Below, piece by piece: positions 18,925 to 27,966 of a stretch of DNA of 33,613 nt. Under the pieces are notes generated by a model that saw only the letters and a list, made by a program, of their open reading frames with translations, had not been told where the DNA came from and searched no databases. The DNA lies in NCBI GenBank assembly GCA_003217875.1, contig QHMR01000013.1, positions 1-33,613 on the forward strand, in the 5' to 3' direction. Position 1 is the stretch's first letter; each line of letters begins with the position of its first letter. The translations under genes and the position numbers were made by a program. The DNA is from Verrucomicrobiota bacterium. Its GTDB lineage: Bacteria; Verrucomicrobiota; Verrucomicrobiia; Chthoniobacterales; UBA10450.

Positions 18925-21374
18925 GCCTGAGAAAAATAGGACTTAGCTGTTTGCTCGGCTTACTCGCGCAATTCGCCCGGGCGGATATTTCCGTCGAGAT
19001 TGCTGAAGCGAGCGCGCCGCTAACAGAAGGTGTTCCGGAGGTGGCGGTAGCGCGGTTGCAGGCGTTGCTGAATAAAGATTTGCCCGATGCGGACTGGCAG
19101 ATCGTTGCCGAGAAACTTGCCGAGGCCCAGGTGGCTGCAAGAGAACCAGAAGACACTCTCGTTCTGCTAGCAGGCCCTCGACTACGCGGATTGCCGTGGG
19201 CCAAATTCTGGCGTGCCCAAGCCTTGGCCGCCCTGAGCCGATGGGCTGATGCCCTGCCGCTGTACGAGGAGCTGACAAGGGACCGAGGCTCGCCTTTTGA
19301 TGGAGCAGCCACATTCGGCACGGCGGAGATGCTACGCGCGTTAGGAAAGCGGCAACAAGCATTGAGAAAACTTGATCTTCTATTCAATGACAAAGAATGG
19401 ATTACCCGAGCGCAGTTACGAGCAGCCGAACTTTCCATTGAAATGGCCGATGCTCCTAATGCGCGGCGCCTCCTGGCAGAAATGCGGCCGACATTGGTGG
19501 CGGAGCGAAGAGAACGGCGGGTGTTGCGCGGGCGACTCGAGCTGATCTTACAGCGGCCAGAGAGAGCAATCGGAATGTTCCAAGCGCTTCTAAAAAGGCC
19601 GGAGGGAGCTCCTCATGCCACACTAATTGCGGCGCTCTTCGGCATAGCGGATGCACATGTGCAACTAAAGACGCCAGAAGCTGGAGATGACGTCCTTGAA
19701 CGATTTATTGACCGTCACCCTGCGGACTCAGATCTCGCGCTGCTCTTCGAAAAATTGGATTCTCTATATCGCGCGGAACACAAGCCGTCGCGCAATGAAC
19801 TAGAGAAATGGGTGCGCAGGCCGGAACAGCCTCGGCGAACCTTTGCCCGATGGTATCTCGCTAGGATGGAAGTTCGCGCCGGGCGCACGGAACGAGCCCG
19901 GCAATTGTTTTCCGATCTGCGACGCACCAGCATCAAATCTCCGGCGATTGCACAAGCTTTGCTGGAGTTTGCACAATTTGAATTGAATGACCGCCATTTC
20001 GATGAGGCGATTGCTGTTTTGGATGATGCACGTCTGCTGCGTCCCGATCCGGCTTTGCTGACCCGGATCAACTTTTTGTCCGCGAACGTGAATTATCTGG
20101 CGAAGCGATTTGCCACAGCGACCGCGGCTTTTGAACAGATCGCGTATTCGAATTCACCCTGGACGAAGGTCGCGCTCTTTAATGCATCCAGCGGCTGGCT
20201 GCAACTTGGCAATCACGCTCGTTTCCTGGCTGATTACAGTCAGCTGGAGAAGCAAGGCGGTGACGAACAGGCGCGCGCCAATTTACGATTGGAGGAAGGT
20301 TTGATGCAGGCGGCCAAGGGCGATAAGACAGCGGCGGCATCGTTGCACCAGTTCATTCACGATTTTCCCAAAAACCCGCGCGTGTCAGAAGCCTGGGTCG
20401 GCCTTGCCGAACTGGCCTTTCACTCTTCGCCGCCGCGGTTCGATGAAGCGCGAAAAAATCTCGCTCGTGCAACGGAGTTGAGGCCAACCGCCGCGGCCGC
20501 CGAGCGCGCTGATTATCTCACCATATGGGTAGAGGAATCAGCGCGCGGAGACGAAACGAAAGTCATCGACCTGGCAAAGCGCTTTCTGGAACAGCACGGT
20601 CTTTCGCCATTCGCTTCGGAAGTTCGAATGAAATTGGCGGAGCTTTATTACCGGCGCCAGGATTTCGCAAATGCGCAGACGCAGTTTGAACTTATCGCAC
20701 AACAAAATCCTGACGACTCTCTCGCAGAAACAGCACTCTTTTTCGCAGCAGAATCGGCCATGTCGAGCATGGGCCAGCATTCGCTAGACCGGGCGATTAT
20801 TCTGTTTGATCAGGTCGTGCAGAAAAACGGGGCGCTGCGGTGGGCCGCACGTAATGAACAGGCCGTAATCGAGCGCAAGCTGGGCAAGTCGAAGGATGCT
20901 CTTGCCTTGTACGATGAGGTATTAAAGAGCGACGCTGCCCCTTCCGATAAACGCGAGGCGCTTTGTGGCAAAGGCGACATTTTCTTTGAGGCGGGCGCGA
21001 CCGACTCTAACAGTTACCAGCGCGCGATTGAAACCTACGACCAACTAGCCTCCGATAAGAACGAGTCGATTGACTGGCGGAACCAGGCGCTCTTCAAAAA
21101 GGGATTGTGCCTGGAAAAGAAAAATGATCGAGCCGGCGCCCTTGCGGCGTTTTATAAGATACTGGAGAACGAGGCCCGCCCGGATCAGCGGCGCGAACTG
21201 TTCTGGTATTACAAAGCGGGATTTAATGCAGGTCGATTGTTAGAGGAGGATTCAAAGTGGGAATCTGCCGCTGCTATTTACGATAGCCTCGCTGCCGCCG
21301 GAGGCAGCCGAAGCGAGGAAGCAAAAGCGCGTCTCAACAATCTGCGTTTGGAACATTTTCTTTGGACGGACTAA
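18921..21374 (+). CDS. Secreted or periplasmic tetratricopeptide-repeat protein
   Basis: N-terminal signal-like LSCLLGLLAQFARA; repeated TPR-like helices (e.g. ALPLYEELTRDRGSPFDGAATFGTAEMLRALGKRQQALRKL; ELYYRRQDFANAQTQFELIAQQNPDDSLAETALFFAAES). ATGA overlap with the uvrA stop. Confidence 0.8.
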   Translation: MSLRKIGLSCLLGLLAQFARADISVEIAEASAPLTEGVPEVAVARLQALLNKDLPDADWQIVAEKLAEAQVAAREPEDTLVLLAGPRLRGLPWAKFWRAQALAALSRWADALPLYEELTRDRGSPFDGAATFGTAEMLRALGKRQQALRKLDLLFNDKEWITRAQLRAAELSIEMADAPNARRLLAEMRPTLVAERRERRVLRGRLELILQRPERAIGMFQALLKRPEGAPHATLIAALFGIADAHVQLKTPEAGDDVLERFIDRHPADSDLALLFEKLDSLYRAEHKPSRNELEKWVRRPEQPRRTFARWYLARMEVRAGRTERARQLFSDLRRTSIKSPAIAQALLEFAQFELNDRHFDEAIAVLDDARLLRPDPALLTRINFLSANVNYLAKRFATATAAFEQIAYSNSPWTKVALFNASSGWLQLGNHARFLADYSQLEKQGGDEQARANLRLEEGLMQAAKGDKTAAASLHQFIHDFPKNPRVSEAWVGLAELAFHSSPPRFDEARKNLARATELRPTAAAAERADYLTIWVEESARGDETKVIDLAKRFLEQHGLSPFASEVRMKLAELYYRRQDFANAQTQFELIAQQNPDDSLAETALFFAAESAMSSMGQHSLDRAIILFDQVVQKNGALRWAARNEQAVIERKLGKSKDALALYDEVLKSDAAPSDKREALCGKGDIFFEAGATDSNSYQRAIETYDQLASDKNESIDWRNQALFKKGLCLEKKNDRAGALAAFYKILENEARPDQRRELFWYYKAGFNAGRLLEEDSKWESAAAIYDSLAAAGGSRSEEAKARLNNLRLEHFLWTD

Positions 21375-21474
21375 CCGTAGAGATTTCAGGGCGGCGCAAA
21401 ATGTCGGATTTGTGTCTTAAAACGACGGACGAAATAGGCTTGCACGAAATCCGAAGCGGCATCACAATTACGGC

Positions 21475-21750
21475 GTGAAAACAGTAAGCAGACCAAGTCG
21501 CTTGGGCGGCTGGTCGGTCCGGTGCGCAAGCGTCGCGCTCGCGTTCGCGTTTTGCGCATCGGCATTTGCTGCTGATCCGAGCAAGGACGTAGCTCTCCCG
21601 GCACAAGGACAGCCGGTCGTCAAGACCACAAAGAAGCTGTGCTACACTGTGACGGGAACCTCCAGGATCCCGCAACCTTGCGATCGGCTCGGTGCAATTC
21701 CGACTACGGCCAACCACATGACTATTTACGGGCATCGTACGGGGAGATAA
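21475..21750 (+). CDS. Small secreted protein of unknown function
   Basis: 91 aa, GTG start; signal peptide-like SVALAFAFCASAFAADP; two Cys in KLCYTVTGTSRIPQPCDRLGAIPTTANHM. Confidence 0.65.
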   Translation: MKTVSRPSRLGGWSVRCASVALAFAFCASAFAADPSKDVALPAQGQPVVKTTKKLCYTVTGTSRIPQPCDRLGAIPTTANHMTIYGHRTGR

Positions 21751-21813
21751 TCAAAAACTCCGACGATTTCGCCGGTGCTGGCGTGCTGCCGCCGCGGCAG
21801 TGCGGAGGCAGGT

Positions 21814-22811
21814 TTATATTTTTGCAGGCCAAGCCATCATGCTGCGCAGTCGCGCGCCCACCTTTTCGATTGGATGTTTGTCCGCTTCCCGCAGCAACTG
21901 CGGGTAGCGTGTCCGACCAGTTTTCATCTCGTGAATAAATTCACGCGCAAATTGGCCGGAGCGGATCGTTTGGAGAACTGATCTCATCCGCCTTCGCACA
22001 GTTTTATCGATGATTTTCGGAGCGACCGTCAGCTCGCCCCACTTGGCGGTATCTGAAATCAGTTTCGCATGCCCGAGAGTCCTGCCTCATGGACAAGGTC
22101 GACGATAAACTTGAGTTCGTGCAGACATTCGAAGTACGCGAGCTCAGGTGGATAACCGGCGGCAACCAGCGTATCAAAACCAGCCCGAATCAGCGCGCTG
22201 GTGCCGCCGCAGAGCACTGCCTGCTCACCAAAAAGATCGGTCTCCGTCTCCTCTCGAAAAGTCGTCTCCATTACGCCGGCACGCGTGCATCCGATTCCCT
22301 TTGCCCACGCCAACGCCATTTGTTTGCCGTGCCTGCTGGGATTTTGATGAACTGCGATCAAACCCGGCACGCCGCGCCCTCGCACAAACTCCCGGCGCAC
22401 CATCGGCCCGAGTCCTTTGGGAGCCACCATCACAACATCCACATCTTTCTGCGGAACAATCGTCCGGTAATAAATCGCGAAGCCATGTGCGAAGAGCAGA
22501 GTCTGTTCCGCGCGCAGGCTGGGAGCGATCTGTTCCGCGTAAATCGCGGGCATTTGCGAGTCCGAAAGTGCGACAAAAATAATGTCGCCACGCCGCACTG
22601 CTTCCGGCGTATTGAAAACTGTCAGACCGTTACGCCGCACGCGCAGTCGCGATTTACTGCCGGGATAGAGGCCAACAATTACGTCCATCCCGCTGTCCCG
22701 AAGATTGAGGGCGTGGGCGTGGCCTTGCGCTCCGAACCCGATCACCGCACACGTTTTTCCCTTCAGCGAGCGTAGGCTGGCGTCTTTGTCAGTGTAAACG
22801 CAGACGGCCAA
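21814..22811 (-). pseudogene. ilvC: Ketol-acid reductoisomerase gene interrupted by a frameshift
   Basis: 22811-22059: [36 protein letters not shown]...LLFAHGF...VMVAPKG...[17 protein letters not shown]...[25 protein letters not shown]. The missing C-terminus continues in another frame: [46 protein letters not shown]...HPIEKVGARLRSMM. Confidence 0.88.
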
Positions 22812-22814
22812 GAT

Positions 22815-24596
22815 TTAGCTACGCGGCGTGGCCAGGCAGGAATCTGCCGTCGCAAGCACCGATTTGTCGTCGTTATCCGTCAGTCCCGCGAGGAAACCGC
22901 GAATTCGACGAAACGATTGACGCAAGAACAGATCAGCGGCGGAATGATCGGGTGCAGCCGCGTCGCCGTTTCGACGGCCAAATTGGATTTCGCTGTCCTT
23001 ACGGCTCAGGACACAAGTCGACGCGAAGAGATCCATCGCCGCGTTCGCGATCCTTTGCTGAACAAGCTGCATATCCAGAATCGGCTCGCGATAGGTAATC
23101 AACGCGCGGTTCACGGCGAAATTAAAACGCCAGATCAAGCGGCCGAGCTGCCGCGCGTGCCCGCGGAGCTGCTCGCTTTGCACCGGCACATCAGGCACGC
23201 GAATCGTCGCGCCAAGCCGGCTCTTCCCAGCGGCCCACGCTTTGCTCATCCGATCCCGCGACGGTTTCATCATCGTATCGTAGATTTCCTTGAACTCCAT
23301 GCCCGGCCCGCGCATCCCCACCAGCGCTATAAACGAAGTGAGCACTTCGTTCGCGCCTTCGCCGATCTGGTTGATCCGCGCGTCACGCAGCATTCGCTCC
23401 AGCGGAAGATCCAAAAAGTATGCCGAGCCGCCGTAAATTTGAAATACGTCGTTGATGCACTCCCAAAGCCGCTCGGTCGTAAAGACCTTCAGCATCGCGG
23501 TTTCCAGCATGTAATCTTCCAGACCCCGGTCGATGAACGACGCTGTAACCGTCGTCATCGCTTCCATCGCGTAAGCATCCGCCGCGATACGCGCGATTTT
23601 CTTTTTGACCAGATGAAAATTACCGAGCGTCTTGTTGAATTGCTTCCGCCTATTTGCGTGCTGGATCGCCAACTCCAAACACGTCTTGGCTGCGCCGGTG
23701 CAACATGCGCCGAAAGTTGTTCGGCCAAAATCGAGTACCGTCAGCGCGACCTTGAGACCTTTGCCCAGCGGTCCCAGAATGTTTTCCTTCGGAACCTTTA
23801 CGTCGCGCATCGCGAATCGCCCGGTGGCAGTGCCGCGGATTCCCATTTTAGGCATCCGCGCTTCGAGGATTTCGAACCCGGGCATGTCAGGTGTCACAAG
23901 AAATGCTGTGATCGCAGTTTTGTCCTTCGCAGGCACTGGCGTCCGCGCCATCACGGTGAGTTCATGCGCGATTGCCGCGTTTGTGATGTAACGTTTTTCG
24001 CCGTTCAAAATGAAGTGCGAGCCATCCTCGCTCGGACGCGCTTGCATCTGCACATTTGCCGCATCAGATCCAGCCTCCTTTTCCGTAAGCGCGAATGCGC
24101 CCAGCTGCTCGCCAGTCACTAATTTTGGAAGCCATTTCCGCTTTTGCTCGTGTGTTCCAAAAAGCAGCAACGCGCGAATTCCGATCGAATGATGCGCGTT
24201 TACGAAAACCGACGTCGATGCGCAACGGCAGCCAATTTCCTCCAACACTTTGCAGTTGGCCATCTGCGAGAAACCGCGTCCGCCATATTCCTTCGGCGCC
24301 GTCATACCGAGAACGCCAACGCGCCCCAGACCGTCAATTACGCTACGGGGAATGTCTGCCTGCCGATCGATCTCCACAGGATCGAGATGTTCATCTAAGA
24401 ATTTGCGAAGCTCGGTGAGCGTCTCGTCCAATTCGGTTTGTTGCGCCGCTGGAATGCGCGGATACGGCATCACCCAATCGGAAACGAAATGTCCCTGAAA
24501 CAATCCCTTGGCAAACCCAAGCGCCTGCGGACCTGCAAAAAGCAACTCCTCGGCTTGTTGAATCTCTTTCTGTCGCTCCGCGTCGAGTTTGTTCAT
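22815..24596 (-). CDS. Acyl-CoA dehydrogenase family protein
   Basis: GRVGVLGMTAPKEYGGRGFS, GAFALTEKEAGSDAANVQMQA, YITNAAIAHELTVMART, YGGSAYFLDLPLERMLRDARINQIGEGANEVL. Confidence 0.95.
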   Translation of the reverse strand: MNKLDAERQKEIQQAEELLFAGPQALGFAKGLFQGHFVSDWVMPYPRIPAAQQTELDETLTELRKFLDEHLDPVEIDRQADIPRSVIDGLGRVGVLGMTAPKEYGGRGFSQMANCKVLEEIGCRCASTSVFVNAHHSIGIRALLLFGTHEQKRKWLPKLVTGEQLGAFALTEKEAGSDAANVQMQARPSEDGSHFILNGEKRYITNAAIAHELTVMARTPVPAKDKTAITAFLVTPDMPGFEILEARMPKMGIRGTATGRFAMRDVKVPKENILGPLGKGLKVALTVLDFGRTTFGACCTGAAKTCLELAIQHANRRKQFNKTLGNFHLVKKKIARIAADAYAMEAMTTVTASFIDRGLEDYMLETAMLKVFTTERLWECINDVFQIYGGSAYFLDLPLERMLRDARINQIGEGANEVLTSFIALVGMRGPGMEFKEIYDTMMKPSRDRMSKAWAAGKSRLGATIRVPDVPVQSEQLRGHARQLGRLIWRFNFAVNRALITYREPILDMQLVQQRIANAAMDLFASTCVLSRKDSEIQFGRRNGDAAAPDHSAADLFLRQSFRRIRGFLAGLTDNDDKSVLATADSCLATPRS

Positions 24597-24741
24597 TCAG
24601 GTGAGTTATTGAAAAAGGGGCGACGCATTGTAGCCGTGCGTGCCCGCCTGTCCAATCAGGTGCAGCAGCTGCGGTTTGAAAACCGAGCGTCAGCAATGCC
24701 GAAAATTTGGATCGCGGAGCTTGGGCTTTGAAGCTTTGTCC

Positions 24742-27700
24742 TCAGCTGCAGCCCTGGCTGGTGCCGCATTCGGTGCAGACGCCGCAGGCGCCTGCGCGAA
24801 TGACTTTGTCGCTGCCGCACACCGAACAGGTGATTCCCATGAAGATGCTGCCGAGTGCGACCATGACGCGGTCGTCATGGCCATTGCCGTTTCCGCTTTG
24901 TCCCGCGGCGCCGGGATCGTTCGATGAACGGCTGGTGATCACGTCGAGAACTTGTTTGTCGGCGGTGTGGGCCAAATCCGTGACTGGCCGATTCACAGCT
25001 TTCTTCTCGATCTCGCCAATTTCTTTCAGCGGCAGATCCGGCTGGGCCCGATTGGGCGACGTTGCTTCCTTGTAGCCTTTGATGAACTGGCAGGCCAACC
25101 AGCGGAAAACGTAGTCCGTGATGCTCGTCGCGTGCCGGATGTCGGGATTTTTTGTGAAGCCGCTCGGCTCGAATCTCTGATACGCGAATTTTTTCACCAA
25201 GCTCTCCAGCGGCACGCCGTACTGCAGAGCAATCGAAGTGAGCGTGCCGACAGTGTCCATCAACCCGCCGATAGTGCTGCCTTCCTTGGACATGGTGATA
25301 AAAAGCTCACCCGGTTGCTCGTTTTCGTACAAGCCGACCGTGATGTAACCTTCGTGACCGGCGATCTCGAACCGGTGGGTCATGGAATTGCGCGTGTCCG
25401 GCATACGATGCCGGACTGGTTGATCAATCCGGCTGCGCAACGTTGCCAGTTCTTGTTCGAGTTTGAGAATGCGCTTTTGCAGTTGTTCGGGTTCGGTCGC
25501 GTCGGGAAAGCCGTCCTCAACGCCAGCGGCTACACTGCCCATATCTTTTGTCTTGCGCGTGTTCAACGGCGCGGAGCGTTTCGACCCCTCGCGATAAATC
25601 GCGATCGACTTCAGGCCGAGTCGCCAACCTTCGACGTACGTGTTCATAATGTCGTCCACCGTGGCTCCTTCCGGCATGTTAACAGTCTTCGAGATCGCGC
25701 CGCTCAGGAATGGCTGGGCTGCAGCCATCATCTTGAGGTGCGCCATGTAATGCAGCGCGCGCGCGCCTTTGAACGGTTTGAATGCGCAATCGAAAATTGG
25801 CAAATGCTCAGGTCTCAGGCCGGATGAGATTTTGGTGCCGTCGGTATCTGTCACGTCCTCGATGGTGTCGAACGCATCGATGTGGGCAATAATGCGTTCG
25901 ACATCTTCCGAATTGTAACCGAGTTTCTCCAGCGCAGGCTTGACCGTCTGATTGACAATCTTGAGCATGCCGCCACCGGCCAGCAGCTTGTATTTCACCA
26001 ATGCGATGTCCGGTTCGATTCCGGTGGTGTCGCAATCCATCAGGAAGCTGATCGTGCCGGTCGGCGCGAGCACTGTTACTTGTGCATTGCGATAGCCGTA
26101 GCGTTTGCCCAGCTCCGCCACGCTATCCCAAACTTTTGCGGCTTCTTCTTTCAAATGCGCGAACTCTTTCGCCTCTGGAATCTCGCGCACCGCGTCACGA
26201 TGGAGCTCGATCACTTCGAGCATCGATTCGACGTTGTCTTTGGCGACCGGCTTCGGCACGCCGCTGGCGCGAGCGTCGTGATAACCCGGAAATGGTCCAA
26301 TAGCGCTCGCCAATCGCGCGCTTTGTTCATACGCTTCACCGGTCATGATCGCAGTGATCGCGCCACAGAGTGCGCGGCCTTCGACGCTATCGTAACCGTA
26401 GCCGTAGCTCATGATCAACGAGCCGAGGTTCGCGTAACCAAGCCCGAGCGTGCGGAAAATATGCGAGTTCTCCGCGATTTCTCTGATCGGATAGCTTGCG
26501 TTGTCGACAATGATCTCCTGTGCAGTGATGAAAATGCGCACCGCCGCCTTGAATCGCTCAACATCAAAATCGCCGTCGGCGGTCTTGAACTTCATCAAGT
26601 TGAGCGACGCGAGATTGCAGGCGGTGTTGTCCAGGAAGAGGTACTCCGAGCATGGATTCGTGGAATTCTGCCGGTCTGTGCCTTTGCAGGTGTGCCATTT
26701 GTGAATCGTGGAATCGAATTGCATTCCCGGATCGCCGCAGATGTATGTGCCCTCGGCGATCTTGCGTAGCAGAGCGCGTGCGTCTTTCTTCTCGCACGGC
26801 TGGCCGTCAATCACCCGGCGCGTCCACCACTCGCGCCCTGCCAGCCCTGCTTCCATAAATTCATCGCTTACGCGTACGCTCACGTTTTCGTTCTGATACA
26901 TTACGGAGCCGTACGCATCGCCATTGTAACTTCCGTCATAACCCTGTTCGATCAGCGCCCACGCTTTTTTCTCTTCCTTTTGCTTGGCGTCGATGAACTC
27001 TTCGATGTCGGGGTGCCAATCCTTGAGCGTGTTCATCTTCGCGGCGCGTCGCGTTTTGCCGCCGCTTTTCACCACATTCGCTACCTGATCGTAAACCTTC
27101 AGAAAAGACAGCGGCCCGCTTGGCTTGCCACCCCCGCTCAATTTTTCTCTTGTCGACCGTAGCGAAGAAAGATCGGTGCCGGTGCCGCTGCCATACTTGA
27201 AGAGCATCGCCTCGCTCATGGCCAGTCGCATAATGTCTTCCATCGTGTCCTCCACACTCTGGATGAAGCAGGCGCTGCCCTGCGGATACTCGTATTGCGA
27301 AGGAGCGCGTTCAGCTTTGCCGGTCGCGCGATTGTAAAAATAATTTCCCGCGCCGCCGTTCTTGCCGACGCCGTATTGATGATATAAACCCACATTGAAC
27401 CAAACCGTCGAGTTAAAAGCGCCGTGCTGGTTTAAACACAGCCAGGTTAGTTCATCGTAGAAAATTTCCGCAGCGTCTTTCGCGATATCGCCGTAGAAAT
27501 ATTTTGCGACCGCAATTTTGGTCGCGAGCGCGCTCCAGTTTTTCGGAACTTCGATATCCTCCTGTTTGAAGATGACCTTGCCGCTGTCGTCATTGATTTC
27601 CGCAGTGCGCCGTTCCCATTCGATCTGATCAAAAGGCGCAACGGCAGCATCGCTGAACACGCGCTCAAAACGCACGCCGGCATTCGTCTTTTTCTCAGCC

Positions 27701-27777
27701 GTGTGTTTTCCGCATGTGGTTGATCGAGATGGTGCATTAAGTGAAGCGGGCAGAATTCCGGGTTTTAGTTGAATCAT
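24742..27777 (-). CDS. nrdJ: Adenosylcobalamin-dependent (class II) ribonucleotide reductase
   Basis: 1011 aa; NPCSEYLFLDNTACNLASLNLMKF, VTVLAPTGTISFLMDCDTTGIEPDIALVKYK, TSCPD-type C-terminus with Cys-rich tail CSVCGSDKVIRAGACGVCTECGTSQGCS. Confidence 0.95.
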   Translation of the reverse strand: MIQLKPGILPASLNAPSRSTTCGKHTAEKKTNAGVRFERVFSDAAVAPFDQIEWERRTAEINDDSGKVIFKQEDIEVPKNWSALATKIAVAKYFYGDIAKDAAEIFYDELTWLCLNQHGAFNSTVWFNVGLYHQYGVGKNGGAGNYFYNRATGKAERAPSQYEYPQGSACFIQSVEDTMEDIMRLAMSEAMLFKYGSGTGTDLSSLRSTREKLSGGGKPSGPLSFLKVYDQVANVVKSGGKTRRAAKMNTLKDWHPDIEEFIDAKQKEEKKAWALIEQGYDGSYNGDAYGSVMYQNENVSVRVSDEFMEAGLAGREWWTRRVIDGQPCEKKDARALLRKIAEGTYICGDPGMQFDSTIHKWHTCKGTDRQNSTNPCSEYLFLDNTACNLASLNLMKFKTADGDFDVERFKAAVRIFITAQEIIVDNASYPIREIAENSHIFRTLGLGYANLGSLIMSYGYGYDSVEGRALCGAITAIMTGEAYEQSARLASAIGPFPGYHDARASGVPKPVAKDNVESMLEVIELHRDAVREIPEAKEFAHLKEEAAKVWDSVAELGKRYGYRNAQVTVLAPTGTISFLMDCDTTGIEPDIALVKYKLLAGGGMLKIVNQTVKPALEKLGYNSEDVERIIAHIDAFDTIEDVTDTDGTKISSGLRPEHLPIFDCAFKPFKGARALHYMAHLKMMAAAQPFLSGAISKTVNMPEGATVDDIMNTYVEGWRLGLKSIAIYREGSKRSAPLNTRKTKDMGSVAAGVEDGFPDATEPEQLQKRILKLEQELATLRSRIDQPVRHRMPDTRNSMTHRFEIAGHEGYITVGLYENEQPGELFITMSKEGSTIGGLMDTVGTLTSIALQYGVPLESLVKKFAYQRFEPSGFTKNPDIRHATSITDYVFRWLACQFIKGYKEATSPNRAQPDLPLKEIGEIEKKAVNRPVTDLAHTADKQVLDVITSRSSNDPGAAGQSGNGNGHDDRVMVALGSIFMGITCSVCGSDKVIRAGACGVCTECGTSQGCS

Positions 27778-27930
27778 GGCGGTGAGGAGGGTTGAGGTTC
27801 TAATAAGGTGCTAATATTGGTGAACAGCGGCGCCAACAACCTGTGAATACCAGTAAACAACAAGTAATAGCGTGGCTGTCATTGCGGATATACAATATGC
27901 AGTAAGCTGGACGGCCATGGCAAGCCTAAA

Positions 27931-27960
27931 ATTGTAACATTTTTTGCGCAAGTCTGTCGA
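27931..27960 (-). promoter_or_regulatory. Candidate sigma70-like promoter upstream of nrdJ
   Basis: Minus strand TCGACA-18 nt-TACAAT in the gap upstream of nrdJ; motif resemblance only. Confidence 0.3.
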
Positions 27961-27966
27961 TTCGCC

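Noticed and set aside
21786-21800. Hairpin CTGCCG-CCG-CGGCAG between convergent genes
   Set aside because: Short stem and no T-tract; could be a weak terminator but not supportable.
21888-21904. Perfect hairpin CCCGCAG-CAA-CTGCGGG
   Set aside because: Lies inside former KARI coding sequence (YPQLLRE codons); no T-tract, likely chance.
22917-24122. 401-aa plus-strand ORF antisense to the acyl-CoA dehydrogenase
   Set aside because: Shadow ORF of a well-supported gene; Arg/His-rich composition and no recognisable domain.
24952-26769. Long plus-strand ORFs (291 and 295 aa) antisense to nrdJ
   Set aside because: Mirror-frame artefacts over a clear NrdJ coding sequence.
27778-27966. Possible cobalamin riboswitch or NrdR boxes upstream of nrdJ
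   Set aside because: No convincing B12-box core or tandem NrdR-like palindromes by eye; only a weak promoter-like match.
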